64,000 nucleotides of DNA from a virus. The stretch lies in IMG/VR virus record IMGVR_UViG_3300028558_000024, positions 1 through 64,000 of that record; one strand, 5' to 3'. Shown piece by piece: positions 49,007 to 58,798 of the stretch. Numbering within the stretch: the first letter of the stretch is position 1; each line of letters starts with the position of its first letter. The translations under genes and the position numbers were made by a program. The notes under the pieces are model-generated. The model was not told where the DNA came from. It made no database searches and worked only from the letters and a program-made list of their open reading frames with translations.

Positions 49007-50815
49007 ATGCTTTCACATCACGAATTTGTCCACTTAATCAAACAAGTCTGCGCGCAGCAAATGCAGGATATTCGCGCGGTCAGAATTGGACATATTTCGT
49101 CTTATGACAAGGCCACAAATCACGTCCGAGTCGTTATGCCTGATTTGACCGATCAAAACGGCGTGCCGATTGTTTCTCCTTGGATGCCTTTAGGCGTTCC
49201 AATGGTCGGAGCTGGGTTTGGAATGCTCTATTATCCGCACGGCGGAGCAACTCCAGATAATCCGGCTATTGGTGAGCAAGTCACTGTCCTACTTTTGGAA
49301 AGAGATTCTGGCTTTTCATTCTCGGCCAGTATGCACTATACAAGCATTCAGCCACCGCCGACGCCGACTGATTTCCAGCCCGGAGAGTTTTTAATCCGGC
49401 ATGAGTCAAGCGCGTTTGTCCGCATGTACAAAAATGGCGATATTGGTATAAGCGCTGCAAATGACATGTTTTTGCTCGCCGCCAATGATGTGACGGTAGC
49501 GGCGGGCCGCGATCTCAATCTTTCAGCCCAAAGAGACATCATTGCTCTTGCCGGTCAAAATATAACCGGAGAAGCCGATAAGGAAAGTATCCAATTCACG
49601 GCCAAAAAGAACTTCACCGTTCAGGCTGAGCGAAATATCTCAATGGCGGCGGAAGAAGATTTCAATGCACTTGCATCAAAAGACATGAGCTTAACCGCTC
49701 AGGAAAATCTCGATGCAAATGCCAAGAAGGTTTCAATTCAGGCATCAGACGACGCGAGCCTGTTGGCTACAAAGACAATCACTATCGCAGGCGGAACGTC
49801 TGTCACGACAAGCGCCAGAACGGTAACAATCGACGCCGATACAACAGCTCGGATTCAAGGCGGACAACACGCTTATTTAACAGCGGCGGCCGTCAATATC
49901 TATGCTGCCAAAGATCTGGGTCCGTCCATTTCAACAACTCTTTCAACTAGGACAAGGCCAGCCACCCAAGAGGCTATTTCCGATATCAAGATAAACGGAA
50001 AGTCGGTAAGCATTTTGCGCGGAGCCGTTGCCCGCATCTTCAATCAAAACGATGTCGCTGCCGGCAATCAAAAAGGCATTCCAATTATGAATGGTCCGGC
50101 AAATGCTGAGATCATTCTAGGTGGTCGAACTGTCACAACTCAAAATCCTGCTTTTAGCGAAGCGAAAGACGGTGAGGTTATCGTTGATGCAGACAATTTC
50201 ATCAAACTCAACTCAAAGAAAAAGATCGACATAATTGCAAAAACCAATCTGAAAATCGACTCGCAAGATGCTGTCATCAATTCAAGCCGGACAATGGCTA
50301 TTTCTTCTCCAAGTATCAAAATTCGCGCCATAAACCAGACCGACTCAGATTTGACCTTGCTTGGAAGCCGAATAAATATCTCAACAAGCTCAGATTTCAC
50401 CGATACCGCATACAAGCAAATTGGAATTACCACTCCGACAGATGGCGATATGCTTTTAACAAGTGGCGGCAAACTGACAGCGGTCATTGCTGACGAGATT
50501 GATATTTCATCGACAAATGATTGCTCGATTCATACAACTGGCGGCGGGAATTTGTTCCTCGGCCTTGCGCAAGCAGGACCAATTACAATCGATTGCAATA
50601 ATACGATGTCGATTTTGAGCGCGTCAGGTGTTGCCACGACATTGATTGGCGGACAAGGCATCAATACCTTCAAGAAGCTCATGACAGAGGATTTCCTGGA
50701 TCTTTACAATGCTCACGAGCATAGCGGTATATTCCCAGGCAGCGGAAATTCTGGCGCACCTTTGACGCCGGGAACCGCAGATGTGTATTGCACTCACGTC
50801 TTGGAGGCTGCTTAA
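49007..50815 (+). CDS. Baseplate spike protein (gpV/gp5-like), 602 aa
   Basis: The OB-fold-like N-terminus (residues 20-120: AVRIGHISSYD ... GEQVTVLLLERDSG) is followed by a long repeated region of 8-residue-type beta-helix units (VTVAAGRDLNLSAQRDIIALAGQ and onward). These are the hallmark of cell-puncturing spikes. The C-terminal HEHSGIFPGSGNSGAPLTPG is the typical cap segment. Confidence 0.85.
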   Translation: MLSHHEFVHLIKQVCAQQMQDIRAVRIGHISSYDKATNHVRVVMPDLTDQNGVPIVSPWMPLGVPMVGAGFGMLYYPHGGATPDNPAIGEQVTVLLLERDSGFSFSASMHYTSIQPPPTPTDFQPGEFLIRHESSAFVRMYKNGDIGISAANDMFLLAANDVTVAAGRDLNLSAQRDIIALAGQNITGEADKESIQFTAKKNFTVQAERNISMAAEEDFNALASKDMSLTAQENLDANAKKVSIQASDDASLLATKTITIAGGTSVTTSARTVTIDADTTARIQGGQHAYLTAAAVNIYAAKDLGPSISTTLSTRTRPATQEAISDIKINGKSVSILRGAVARIFNQNDVAAGNQKGIPIMNGPANAEIILGGRTVTTQNPAFSEAKDGEVIVDADNFIKLNSKKKIDIIAKTNLKIDSQDAVINSSRTMAISSPSIKIRAINQTDSDLTLLGSRINISTSSDFTDTAYKQIGITTPTDGDMLLTSGGKLTAVIADEIDISSTNDCSIHTTGGGNLFLGLAQAGPITIDCNNTMSILSASGVATTLIGGQGINTFKKLMTEDFLDLYNAHEHSGIFPGSGNSGAPLTPGTADVYCTHVLEAA

Positions 50816-50842
50816 TTGATTTAGGCAATTGGAGATCTAAAA

Positions 50843-51196
50843 GTGGCAAACGGCGAAGTATTAGACACACTCTCTTCCGGCGCAGAGGAATGGCAGCTCA
50901 TTAGATTTCTTGATGAGGTCAGCGCAGCGGCAGACTCTGATTGGCTTGAAGCGCATATATTCCGCGACGGAACGCTTGATGTTAAGACTTCTGGCTCGCC
51001 GACATTCTCAATCAGCGTCCAAGGCTGCAATGATGATGGGAAGCCGAGCATAAACTATATCGGTCCCAACTTGATTTCGGCAATAACCGCAATCGGTATC
51101 TACGACCTGGCCAAGCTGCCCGTTCGCTGGATAAGAGTCAAGACAACTTATTCCGGCTCCGGAACAATCTCCGTTAACGGAAATCTCTGCACTTAA
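50843..51196 (+). CDS. Beta-rich virion protein, 117 aa
   Basis: GTG start at 50843. It looks like a second member of the family encoded at 34,693: both start MANG, share 'DS.WL.......L.V...G' and end in a beta pair around 'VRWIRVKTTYSGSGTIS' / 'ARLRVTQSANAGGGSVT'. Probably a structural accessory. Confidence 0.55.
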   Translation: MANGEVLDTLSSGAEEWQLIRFLDEVSAAADSDWLEAHIFRDGTLDVKTSGSPTFSISVQGCNDDGKPSINYIGPNLISAITAIGIYDLAKLPVRWIRVKTTYSGSGTISVNGNLCT

Positions 51197-51612
51197 TGAC
51201 GACTTTCGCCCTTGATACAAACGGCGATTTGATCCGCACCGATAGCGGCTCATATTTGCTTGTTGACGGGCTTAATGAAATCACGGAACGCATAATCCGG
51301 CGAGCAGTTACAAATCCTTCTGGAGTCTCGGCAACAGGTCAGGCAATTGCCGGAGATTACATTTATCACCCAGATTATGGTCTTGGCTTGGCCGCTTATG
51401 TCGAGGGAGTCACAACTTCCGATATTTTCCAGAAGCTGAGTAGCATCATCAGGCAAGCAGTTCTTGAAGATATTGGCACGGACAAGAATTTTGAGCCGGA
51501 AGTCATTGCAGTCGAGCAGACCTTTGACACTCTTTCCATTGGTACAAAGTTTCGCACCGTCAACGGCGAGCAGGGCGATTTTACTTTGGATTTCCAACTC
51601 CCCTCCCCATAA
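51196..51612 (+). CDS. gp25-like baseplate wedge protein, 138 aa
   Basis: TAATG-coupled. 'GDYIYHPDYGLGLAAYVEGVTTSDIFQKLSSIIRQAVLEDIGT' and the later 'DFTLDFQL' fit the gp25/W family: a small lysozyme-like-fold wedge that starts sheath assembly. Confidence 0.75.
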   Translation: MTTFALDTNGDLIRTDSGSYLLVDGLNEITERIIRRAVTNPSGVSATGQAIAGDYIYHPDYGLGLAAYVEGVTTSDIFQKLSSIIRQAVLEDIGTDKNFEPEVIAVEQTFDTLSIGTKFRTVNGEQGDFTLDFQLPSP

Positions 51613-51645
51613 GCTGAATTTAGCTTTTGCGGGGAGACTGGGCAT

Positions 51646-52800
51646 TTGGCGATCGTTGTCAAAACACATGCGAAGTTCGTTTCGGACATGGCCGCATCTT
51701 GGGCGGCGGATCTTGGCATTGAGCCGTCATTGCCTGAAGGCGATCCGGTTCTTGCGTGGTTTGAAAGTGTCGCATCCCAATTAGAAAACGTTCTCGGGCA
51801 AATTCAGGTTATTAACGCCTTTGCAAGAGCCTCAACCGCAAATGGCGCTGATTTGGACAGTTTCTTTGACGGCGACTTTGGTTTTCCGCGACTGCAGCCG
51901 CAGAAAGCAAACGGAATCGTCACCTTCTCTTTGAGAAGTATTAGAAATACCGCGACTGTCATCAATTTGGGCTCCCTTGTTCAAAACGCCGATGGAAGCC
52001 AAGTTTTTGAAGTTATCGCAGATACAAATATTGCGGGTTGGTCTTCCGAGCAAAATGCATATCTCATCCCGTCCGGGCAGCTCTCAGTAGATGCCCGCGT
52101 CAGGGCTTTACTAGCGGGCAGTGGCGGCGACCTCCAACCCGGTAAAGTGATTTCCATAATCACAGGCAATGCCGACGCAGTAACAAACGAAAACGCCTTC
52201 TCGGGCGGCACAGACGTTGAGACTGATGCAGATTATAGAAAACGCTTCCCGCTTTGGATAAATTCACGGTCGAAAGCGACGAGAGATGCGATTTTTGAAG
52301 CCGTTATTGAATTGGTTCCAAACGTCAAACTCGTCGAGAACCGCAGACCTCCAACCGAGGATGTTCCCGATGGTCCCGAAGAAGAAGCATATTTCACCGT
52401 CATTATTGACGACGGCACGGGCGATCCGCCTGATTCATTGATAACTCTCGTCACTCAAGCAGTCGAGGCAGTTCGCGGTTTTACGATTGAATTTTCGGTA
52501 ATTAAGCCGCAAGCCGAAGATCTTCAAGTTGCCATGACAATCAACGTCGATCCTGATTTTGAGGAAGGCACTGTCTCGGGCAATGTTAGAACGGCCCTTT
52601 TTGAATATGTGAATGGTCTTGAAATTGGCAAATCGCTTTATCTATCAAAACTCATTACAGTCGCGTCAAATGTTGAAGGTGTCTTAAATGTTGAGGCTGA
52701 GTCAACAACTGTAAACACCCTTGAGCAAGACTTTGTGGCAACGCAATTCCAAGTTTTGAGACTTGCCGAAGAAGATTTGGCCGTTACGGTTGATTCATAA
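51646..52800 (+). CDS. Baseplate J-like protein, 384 aa
   Basis: TTG start. The J-like core has 'VNAFARASTANGADLDSFFDGDFGFPR', 'GTDVETDADYRKRFPLWI' and a beta-barrel insert with 'GLEIGKSLYLSKLITVASNVEGVLNV'. Baseplate J proteins form the wedge scaffold linking gp25 to gpI and the fibres. Confidence 0.85.
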   Translation: MAIVVKTHAKFVSDMAASWAADLGIEPSLPEGDPVLAWFESVASQLENVLGQIQVINAFARASTANGADLDSFFDGDFGFPRLQPQKANGIVTFSLRSIRNTATVINLGSLVQNADGSQVFEVIADTNIAGWSSEQNAYLIPSGQLSVDARVRALLAGSGGDLQPGKVISIITGNADAVTNENAFSGGTDVETDADYRKRFPLWINSRSKATRDAIFEAVIELVPNVKLVENRRPPTEDVPDGPEEEAYFTVIIDDGTGDPPDSLITLVTQAVEAVRGFTIEFSVIKPQAEDLQVAMTINVDPDFEEGTVSGNVRTALFEYVNGLEIGKSLYLSKLITVASNVEGVLNVEAESTTVNTLEQDFVATQFQVLRLAEEDLAVTVDS

Positions 52801-54176
52801 TGACTTCTGAAAGATCGACCAATCTCCCGACTATTGATGCGGATGCATGGGCAGTCCGTATTCTCGACGTTTTCCCTGAAGCATGGTCAAACAGTGCTTC
52901 GCGGAATCCCGGCGGCGAAATTTACGCCTTGATGAAAGCAGTCGGAGAAGAATTAGACATCTTCAACAAGAATCTTCAGTATGTTTTGGATGCTTCAAGA
53001 ATAAGCACCGCAACAGATGAGGCGCTTGATCGAGTTGCGCAGGACTATTACGGCCCGACAGCAGTTGCAAAACAGGAAATTATCCGAGCGCCTGGTGAGG
53101 ATGACGACACTTTCCGCGCCCGTATCAAAGCCAGTCTTCTCCTGCCTTTAGGCACAAGAGCCGCAATCATTGAACTCATAACTAGACTGACCGGTCAAGC
53201 TCCAAGAGTCATGGAACCATGGAATCTCAACGATACGGCCGCTTGGGATGCCTTTAGTTATTGGGATATTGACACGGTCGACAACCCTTCAAGGTACGCC
53301 GATCCTTCTTTGCGCGGACAAGGTTTTGTCGAGTCACCTTTGCCCAATTTCCAGGGCGATGGCATCCCCAATCCGCTTTGGTGTTACGACGAAGGCGCTT
53401 GTTATGACACCTTTTCGGCATACTGGCTTGATGCTAGTTCGACATGGTTTTTGAATATCAAGAAGTTGGACGATCTTCTAAACAAGACGAAAGTCTTTGG
53501 AACGAGGATTTGGCGCAGATATTTAAGTCAACCTCTAACGTCTTGGGCTCTTGGTGGTTCAAAAGGGGTTGTTGAAGACGCTTTGTTTACGGAGATTGAG
53601 GTATTTCCTCAATTTGCCAATACCTTCTCGGTAATTGCCTCAGCTAATTGGAACACGTCAATTGATGTTGATTACATATCCAACAGCAAATTCAGGCTGA
53701 CTTTCGGAACTCCGCCTCCGCCTGGCGGCGGTTCAGTTGATTGGCTTGCGGCTCCTGTCACTGTGCCGGGATTTGCCACTATTCCGATGAATATTGGACA
53801 GACCGAAATGGATATTACCGTTGTTCCGGAATTGCTTGGCCGCAATTTGTTTGTCTCTCCAAACTGGAACTCGAGCTTTTGGATGACTGCGACAGATGTC
53901 GAGAATAAATCAGTTGAGTTTGATGTTCCTGCGCCGAATTTCGGACAAGTTTCGACGGTTCTTATAGCTCAAGACAAGAGCGGTTTTGAAAGCGTTGAGC
54001 CCGGAACGGTTGAGACAATCGTCAATTTGGATGCGAAGACACCCTATCAGGCTTTTGTAATTCCTTCATGGAACACAATTTGCGAGATAGACAAGTCCGA
54101 CGATCACATCACAGTCAAATATTCGACGCCACCAACAGAAGCAGGAATTATCTTTTGGGGCTTCCACGACGTCTAA
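52800..54176 (+). CDS. Baseplate I-like / tail protein with three C-terminal repeats, 458 aa
   Basis: The N-terminal part (DVFPEAWSNSASRNPGGEIYALMKAVGEELD and 'ALDRVAQDYYG', 'FRARIKASLLLP') is of the tail protein I type. From residue about 275, three units of about 45 residues follow, each with a W-N core: 'SANWNTS', 'SPNWNSS', 'IPSWNTI'. They start at about residues 275, 348 and 417. The repeats are probably beta-sandwich units mediating fibre contact. Confidence 0.65.
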   Translation: MTSERSTNLPTIDADAWAVRILDVFPEAWSNSASRNPGGEIYALMKAVGEELDIFNKNLQYVLDASRISTATDEALDRVAQDYYGPTAVAKQEIIRAPGEDDDTFRARIKASLLLPLGTRAAIIELITRLTGQAPRVMEPWNLNDTAAWDAFSYWDIDTVDNPSRYADPSLRGQGFVESPLPNFQGDGIPNPLWCYDEGACYDTFSAYWLDASSTWFLNIKKLDDLLNKTKVFGTRIWRRYLSQPLTSWALGGSKGVVEDALFTEIEVFPQFANTFSVIASANWNTSIDVDYISNSKFRLTFGTPPPPGGGSVDWLAAPVTVPGFATIPMNIGQTEMDITVVPELLGRNLFVSPNWNSSFWMTATDVENKSVEFDVPAPNFGQVSTVLIAQDKSGFESVEPGTVETIVNLDAKTPYQAFVIPSWNTICEIDKSDDHITVKYSTPPTEAGIIFWGFHDV

Positions 54177-54243
54177 AGTTAGTTTTGCCTTGAGACAAAC
54201 CCGCCAATACGCTTGATCCAGAATCTCTGGAGTAAAAGAAAGC

Positions 54244-55500
54244 GTGGACCGGCCAAAAATCTATTCGCAGGCTAATATCCGAATCTTCGATCATGCCAAA
54301 GGTTGGCAAGACATGCTCAAAGGCTTCGGTGGACTTGCAGAAGATCTTTTTGGCGGCACCGTCACGATCATTACAAAGTTTGTTGCGACCCAACAGAGTC
54401 CGGCTTCGCTAATCATCAATCTCACCGAAGGCAGGACTTACCAGCTTTCTGCAATAGATGGAACGGCTTACTCTTCACTGCCCGCCAATTCGGAAATCAT
54501 ATATCAACAAGGTTATGCACCGGCTCAAACGCTCACCTTTAACACCTCTGGATTGACTTCCGGGCAATCAAAATATGCCCTTGTCGTTTGCAGATTTACT
54601 CAACCCGACGAAATAAGGCCCGACGATCCTACAGACGGTGTCTTGGCTTTCTTTAACGCAGCAAATCCGGCCCAACCTCTTCAAGGCCCTGGAAATTCTG
54701 GCGCAGCGTTAACAACTGTCCGCAAAGGATTGGCAGAAGTTTCTATCGTTTATGGAACGGCGGCCACAACGGGAACTCAAACACCACCGCCAGTACCGGC
54801 CGGCTACGTACCAATGTATTTGGTTTCTATAGCCTTTGGACAAACCGCAATCACAACAGGACAGATTGAAGTTTCCGGTCCCGACGCTCACCCCAGCGCC
54901 GAAGTAGCACCGTTTGCCGGTGGACTTTATAGCCACCGGCATACAGGTGTTGTCGGGCAAGCCCATCAAATCGATCTCGAGTCAGAGGTGACAGGCGTTT
55001 TGCCTTTTGATAATTTGCTGATGACTTCAAATGCCTCGGCCGGAAAGATTCCAAACTTAAGACTTGGAACTGGCGATCCAAATGGCACTTTGGCAGGCGG
55101 AGTTGGTGACGAGTACTTCCAAACTTCAACAAACGTTCTTTGGTTTTGCGTAACAGCCGGCAGCTCATCGACTGCTGTTTGGTCGCCGTCCGGTCCTGTC
55201 GCTCCGCAGATTTACAGCTCTTTCCCTCTGGTTTTAACGCAAACGAGCGGAACGTCCGGGCTGAACATGTCGGCTGATGGAAATATCACTCTGCCTGATA
55301 CGGCCTTGGCATGGGAACTCAAAATCGCCCGCACCGATTCAAACACTGGAGTCATTGGCACGCTGATTCCTCATGCTGGCGATAGTTTCCTGAGTGGCGC
55401 CTCTTCTCTGACGATAGATTCCGGCGATGTTTGGCATCTTCAATCGATTGTCGGCGCGAACAAAATCTTAGTTTTGAGTCAATTCAAAGGTGGAGTGTAA
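54244..55500 (+). CDS. Tail fibre-like protein, 418 aa
   Basis: GTG start preceded by GGAGTAAA. The N-terminus includes 'RTYQLSAIDGTAYSSLP' and the middle 'GGLYSHRHTGVVGQAH', a histidine-rich fibre-type motif. The C-terminal 100 residues are beta-rich. Reads as a fibre or fibre-hub protein downstream of the I-like protein. Confidence 0.6.
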   Translation: MDRPKIYSQANIRIFDHAKGWQDMLKGFGGLAEDLFGGTVTIITKFVATQQSPASLIINLTEGRTYQLSAIDGTAYSSLPANSEIIYQQGYAPAQTLTFNTSGLTSGQSKYALVVCRFTQPDEIRPDDPTDGVLAFFNAANPAQPLQGPGNSGAALTTVRKGLAEVSIVYGTAATTGTQTPPPVPAGYVPMYLVSIAFGQTAITTGQIEVSGPDAHPSAEVAPFAGGLYSHRHTGVVGQAHQIDLESEVTGVLPFDNLLMTSNASAGKIPNLRLGTGDPNGTLAGGVGDEYFQTSTNVLWFCVTAGSSSTAVWSPSGPVAPQIYSSFPLVLTQTSGTSGLNMSADGNITLPDTALAWELKIARTDSNTGVIGTLIPHAGDSFLSGASSLTIDSGDVWHLQSIVGANKILVLSQFKGGV

Positions 55501-56624
55501 TGTTTAGGAAATTTCTTGCGCCCTTGATGGTCGCGCTTATTTTGTCGTCAACACTTTCGGCCTCCGCCGAATACCGATCAAGGTCTGTCGATTTTGGCGG
55601 TGACGGAAGATTGGGCAATGTGGCCATTTCTTCGAACACTTCCGAAACTTCGACGGTGCAAAAGAATTATGCCGGTCTGACGGTAAACAATTCGATTACT
55701 TATAGCCTCAAACATGGCTCGGTAATTAATTGCGTTAATACGCTGACGGTTAATGGAACCCTTCTTGTTCTGGCTGGATTCCCTGGCGGAGCAGCCAGCA
55801 CTGGACGTCTTGCAACGTCTGGAGCTGGCGCTGGCGGCGGTCAGGCTCCGGCTGTTTCTAACAAAAATAATTCCGGTTCAGGCGGCGGCGGCAATGGTGG
55901 CAATGGTGGAAACGGAGGCAACAATACCTCTGGCACTTCTCCCAGCAATGGCGGCCGCGCAATTGGCGGTCCTGACTGGACGTATGGCGGCGGCGGTGGC
56001 GCCGGACAGGCTGATTCATCATCCGATCTTGGAACTGTTGGCGGGGACGGTGCCGGATCTCTCCGGGTACTTGCAGTTAGATCTATTTCAATTCCTTCCG
56101 GTGGTCTAATTAAGGCCAATGGCGGAAATGGAACTTCCGGCTCTTTAAATACGACCGGATCAGGCGGTGGCGCAGGTGGACAAATTCTTCTCTATTCGCT
56201 CACTTCCATTGTCAACAATGGTGGCATCGAGGCGAAAGGCGGCAACGGTGGAAACGGCGTCGGCTCTGGTAACGCAGGCGGAGGTGGTGGCGGAGGCGGC
56301 GTGGTCCTTCAATTTGCTCCCGTGACGAGCGGCAGCGGCACGATTACGCTGACCGGTGGAGCGCCGGGGACTGGTCAAACGCAAATGACCTCGGGCGGAA
56401 CTGGCGTCTCAATCACTATCAATGATTATCCGAATTTGCCTTTGATCGGCGAAGTTGATTTCCGTATGGGCGAGATCTGCAAAATGGCTCGCAAAAATGG
56501 TGGCAGCATTGTCATAAATGATATCGAGCCCTTCCTGGCTGCATTGCCTCAGCCTGATACTTTCCACGGCTCACGCGATTTGATGCCTTTGGCTATTTTG
56601 AATCGGAGAAAATATGCTGCGTAA
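55500..56624 (+). CDS. Glycine-rich adhesin with signal peptide, 374 aa
   Basis: The ATG at 55500 overlaps the previous stop. The first 24 residues (MFRKFLAPLMVALILSSTL and onward) form a Sec signal peptide with a likely cut after ASA. Residues about 110-290 hold many Gly-rich runs (GGNGGNGGN, GGGGGAGQ) alternating with folded segments, as in polyglycine-II sandwich adhesins. A C-terminal cap (HGSRDLMPLAILNRRKYAA) resembles that of the next protein. Confidence 0.7.
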   Translation: MFRKFLAPLMVALILSSTLSASAEYRSRSVDFGGDGRLGNVAISSNTSETSTVQKNYAGLTVNNSITYSLKHGSVINCVNTLTVNGTLLVLAGFPGGAASTGRLATSGAGAGGGQAPAVSNKNNSGSGGGGNGGNGGNGGNNTSGTSPSNGGRAIGGPDWTYGGGGGAGQADSSSDLGTVGGDGAGSLRVLAVRSISIPSGGLIKANGGNGTSGSLNTTGSGGGAGGQILLYSLTSIVNNGGIEAKGGNGGNGVGSGNAGGGGGGGGVVLQFAPVTSGSGTITLTGGAPGTGQTQMTSGGTGVSITINDYPNLPLIGEVDFRMGEICKMARKNGGSIVINDIEPFLAALPQPDTFHGSRDLMPLAILNRRKYAA

Positions 56625-58743
56625 AAGCCTTTTACTGGCTGCAATTCTTTCATTTTTGACTGCACCTCAAGCGGCCAAGGCGGATGATGTCGGCTTGTTT
56701 TTCCGCAAGCCTGCCGATGTTGGTGCGCCCGTTGTAAATAAAACAATGGTCGTTGATCCGACTGACGGAGCGCTCAAAGTTTATGGCTCGCTTGGATGGG
56801 CAAATAAGACTTTGCCTCAAGCCGCCCTCGACGCTTCGACAGCTCCGACAATCAATGACGATTCAGGCGATGGATACTCAATTGGTTCTTTCTGGTTTGA
56901 TTCAGTTTCCGGTCAATTCTATGTCTGCACGGATGCAACTCTTGGAGCCGCTTCCTGGGCGCTCATTACGTCGGGAACCGTTTCGCCGACTGATTTAACT
57001 AATGCGACAAAAACGAAGCTTACAACCGCCGACATCTTCTCCGATTTCAAAGTTTCCGGATTTGGTTCCACAGATCCTGGCGCAGTTTTAGCAATGACAA
57101 CTCCTTCCGGCGTTGCCTATGCTGGCGGAGTGCGTGTTTCGTATGGCTCAAATGCTCACACTTACACCGCTTCAAAAGATACCTATGACTATCTGCAAAG
57201 CGACGGAACGACCAATCATATTGCCGTAAACAATGGCGCATCAGCTCCAACCGGTCAGCCCGGATTGTTGCTTCAAAAGGTTGTCACGAATGGGACCGAA
57301 ATAACTGCAGTCACAACGCTTGCACCGGCAACTCCAACTTTCAGCGTCGGCACGGCCACTTTAAGCACCGACGCTCTTGGTCTTGGACAAGCAAATACGC
57401 TTTATGCGCCGATTTCTTTTACGACTTCAAAAACTCAGGCTTATGTTTATTGCGTCCAGGACAGCGCCGACGGCGTTCCAAACTTCCGTCTTTTGACCAA
57501 TGGTCATTTGCCTGTCGTTAACGTCGCTCATGGTGGCATGGGAACTGCTGTAACGCCAAATGCGCTCGGTCTTTATTATTCCAATGGAACAACTGGCGCT
57601 CTTGTTTCTGCGCCGGCAGCTGCTTTCTCTATTCCAATCACAAACTCAGGAAATACGGGCTGGGAATATATCACCAAAGACGATCTAGCCACTTACATTG
57701 GCGGTGGTGGAGGAGGCGGCGGTTCAGATGAATCTTTCTTCGGCGGCGGAGGTACTGAGACTGGCTTGACCCAGGGCACAGGCACATTTATACATCCATT
57801 CACTACCGACAACACTACATTTTTGATCGATACGGGAAATACCGTCGACTATGCAAGTGGCACTGTTATTAATGCCAATTCGACAATAACCGTTACCGGA
57901 ACCCTGAATGTAACTGCCTCAGCTGCGGGCGGCGTTGGAACTTCAGACAAATCCTCAATGGAGCCAGGCGGCGGAGTTAACGGTGGACACGTTGGCCGAG
58001 TTGTTGATGTTGCAGCTGGCGGCGGCGGCGGTGGCTGTGGTGGTCACGGTGGGAACGGTGGATCGGTAACGTCGGGCACGATTGGTGGACTTGGAGGGCA
58101 GGCATTTGCTGAAGGCGATGCTTATTTGCTCCGTGGTCTAACCGGCTCTGGTGGCGCGGCTGGTGAAGCCGGTACAGGCGCTGGAGGTGACGGCGGAAAA
58201 GGCGGCGGCTTCCTTGCTCTTAATGCCGTAGGTTCAATCCTTGTCGACGGCGTCATAAATGCAAAAGGCGCCAATGGCTCGGCTGGAACTACCCAAGCAG
58301 GCGGCGGCGGAGCTGGATCGGGTGGAGTGGTTGAAATTGCAAGCCAAGCGTCAATTACAATTACCGGAACCGTCAATGTATCGGGCGGCAATGGCGGTGC
58401 TGGTGCCGGTTCAACCGACGGCGGCGGCGGAGCTGGCGGTGGCGGAATAGTGATTTTGATTGCTCCTTCTGTCGATTTTTCAGGCGGCACAATTACTTTG
58501 TCACACGGAACAGCCGGAACTCACGGCACTCAAACGGCCAGCGCCGGAACCGACGGCTTCATTCTAGAGATTGATGTGACTCCAAACGAGCCGATCAATT
58601 TGATTCATGGTTCTGGCGGGGCTTTCTTGCTTGATGAGGCTCGCAAAGAGCGACTTGCGACAGGTGCAAAAATCATTCGCTGGGACGCGGCCAAATATCA
58701 CGCCTTAATGAAGAAAGCTTTGACGATGCGTTCGGCTGGCTAG
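56614..58743 (+). CDS. Large glycine-rich tail fibre/adhesin with signal peptide, 709 aa
   Basis: Starts 11 bases before the end of the previous gene. A signal-peptide-like start (MLRKSLLLAAILSFLTAPQAAKA) precedes a beta-rich shaft with fibre-type segments ('GSFWFDSVSGQFYVCTDA', 'GGMGTAVTPNALGLYY'). Residues about 450-640 contain dense Gly runs (GGGGGGCGGHGGNGG). The C-terminus resembles that of the preceding protein ('...LATGAKIIRWDAAKYHALMKKALT'). Likely receptor-binding tip. Confidence 0.7.
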   Translation: MLRKSLLLAAILSFLTAPQAAKADDVGLFFRKPADVGAPVVNKTMVVDPTDGALKVYGSLGWANKTLPQAALDASTAPTINDDSGDGYSIGSFWFDSVSGQFYVCTDATLGAASWALITSGTVSPTDLTNATKTKLTTADIFSDFKVSGFGSTDPGAVLAMTTPSGVAYAGGVRVSYGSNAHTYTASKDTYDYLQSDGTTNHIAVNNGASAPTGQPGLLLQKVVTNGTEITAVTTLAPATPTFSVGTATLSTDALGLGQANTLYAPISFTTSKTQAYVYCVQDSADGVPNFRLLTNGHLPVVNVAHGGMGTAVTPNALGLYYSNGTTGALVSAPAAAFSIPITNSGNTGWEYITKDDLATYIGGGGGGGGSDESFFGGGGTETGLTQGTGTFIHPFTTDNTTFLIDTGNTVDYASGTVINANSTITVTGTLNVTASAAGGVGTSDKSSMEPGGGVNGGHVGRVVDVAAGGGGGGCGGHGGNGGSVTSGTIGGLGGQAFAEGDAYLLRGLTGSGGAAGEAGTGAGGDGGKGGGFLALNAVGSILVDGVINAKGANGSAGTTQAGGGGAGSGGVVEIASQASITITGTVNVSGGNGGAGAGSTDGGGGAGGGGIVILIAPSVDFSGGTITLSHGTAGTHGTQTASAGTDGFILEIDVTPNEPINLIHGSGGAFLLDEARKERLATGAKIIRWDAAKYHALMKKALTMRSAG

Positions 58744-58798
58744 ATAGTAGATCTATCAAACCCCTCTATCGTCGAAACCCAAATTTTTCGGAGTTATC

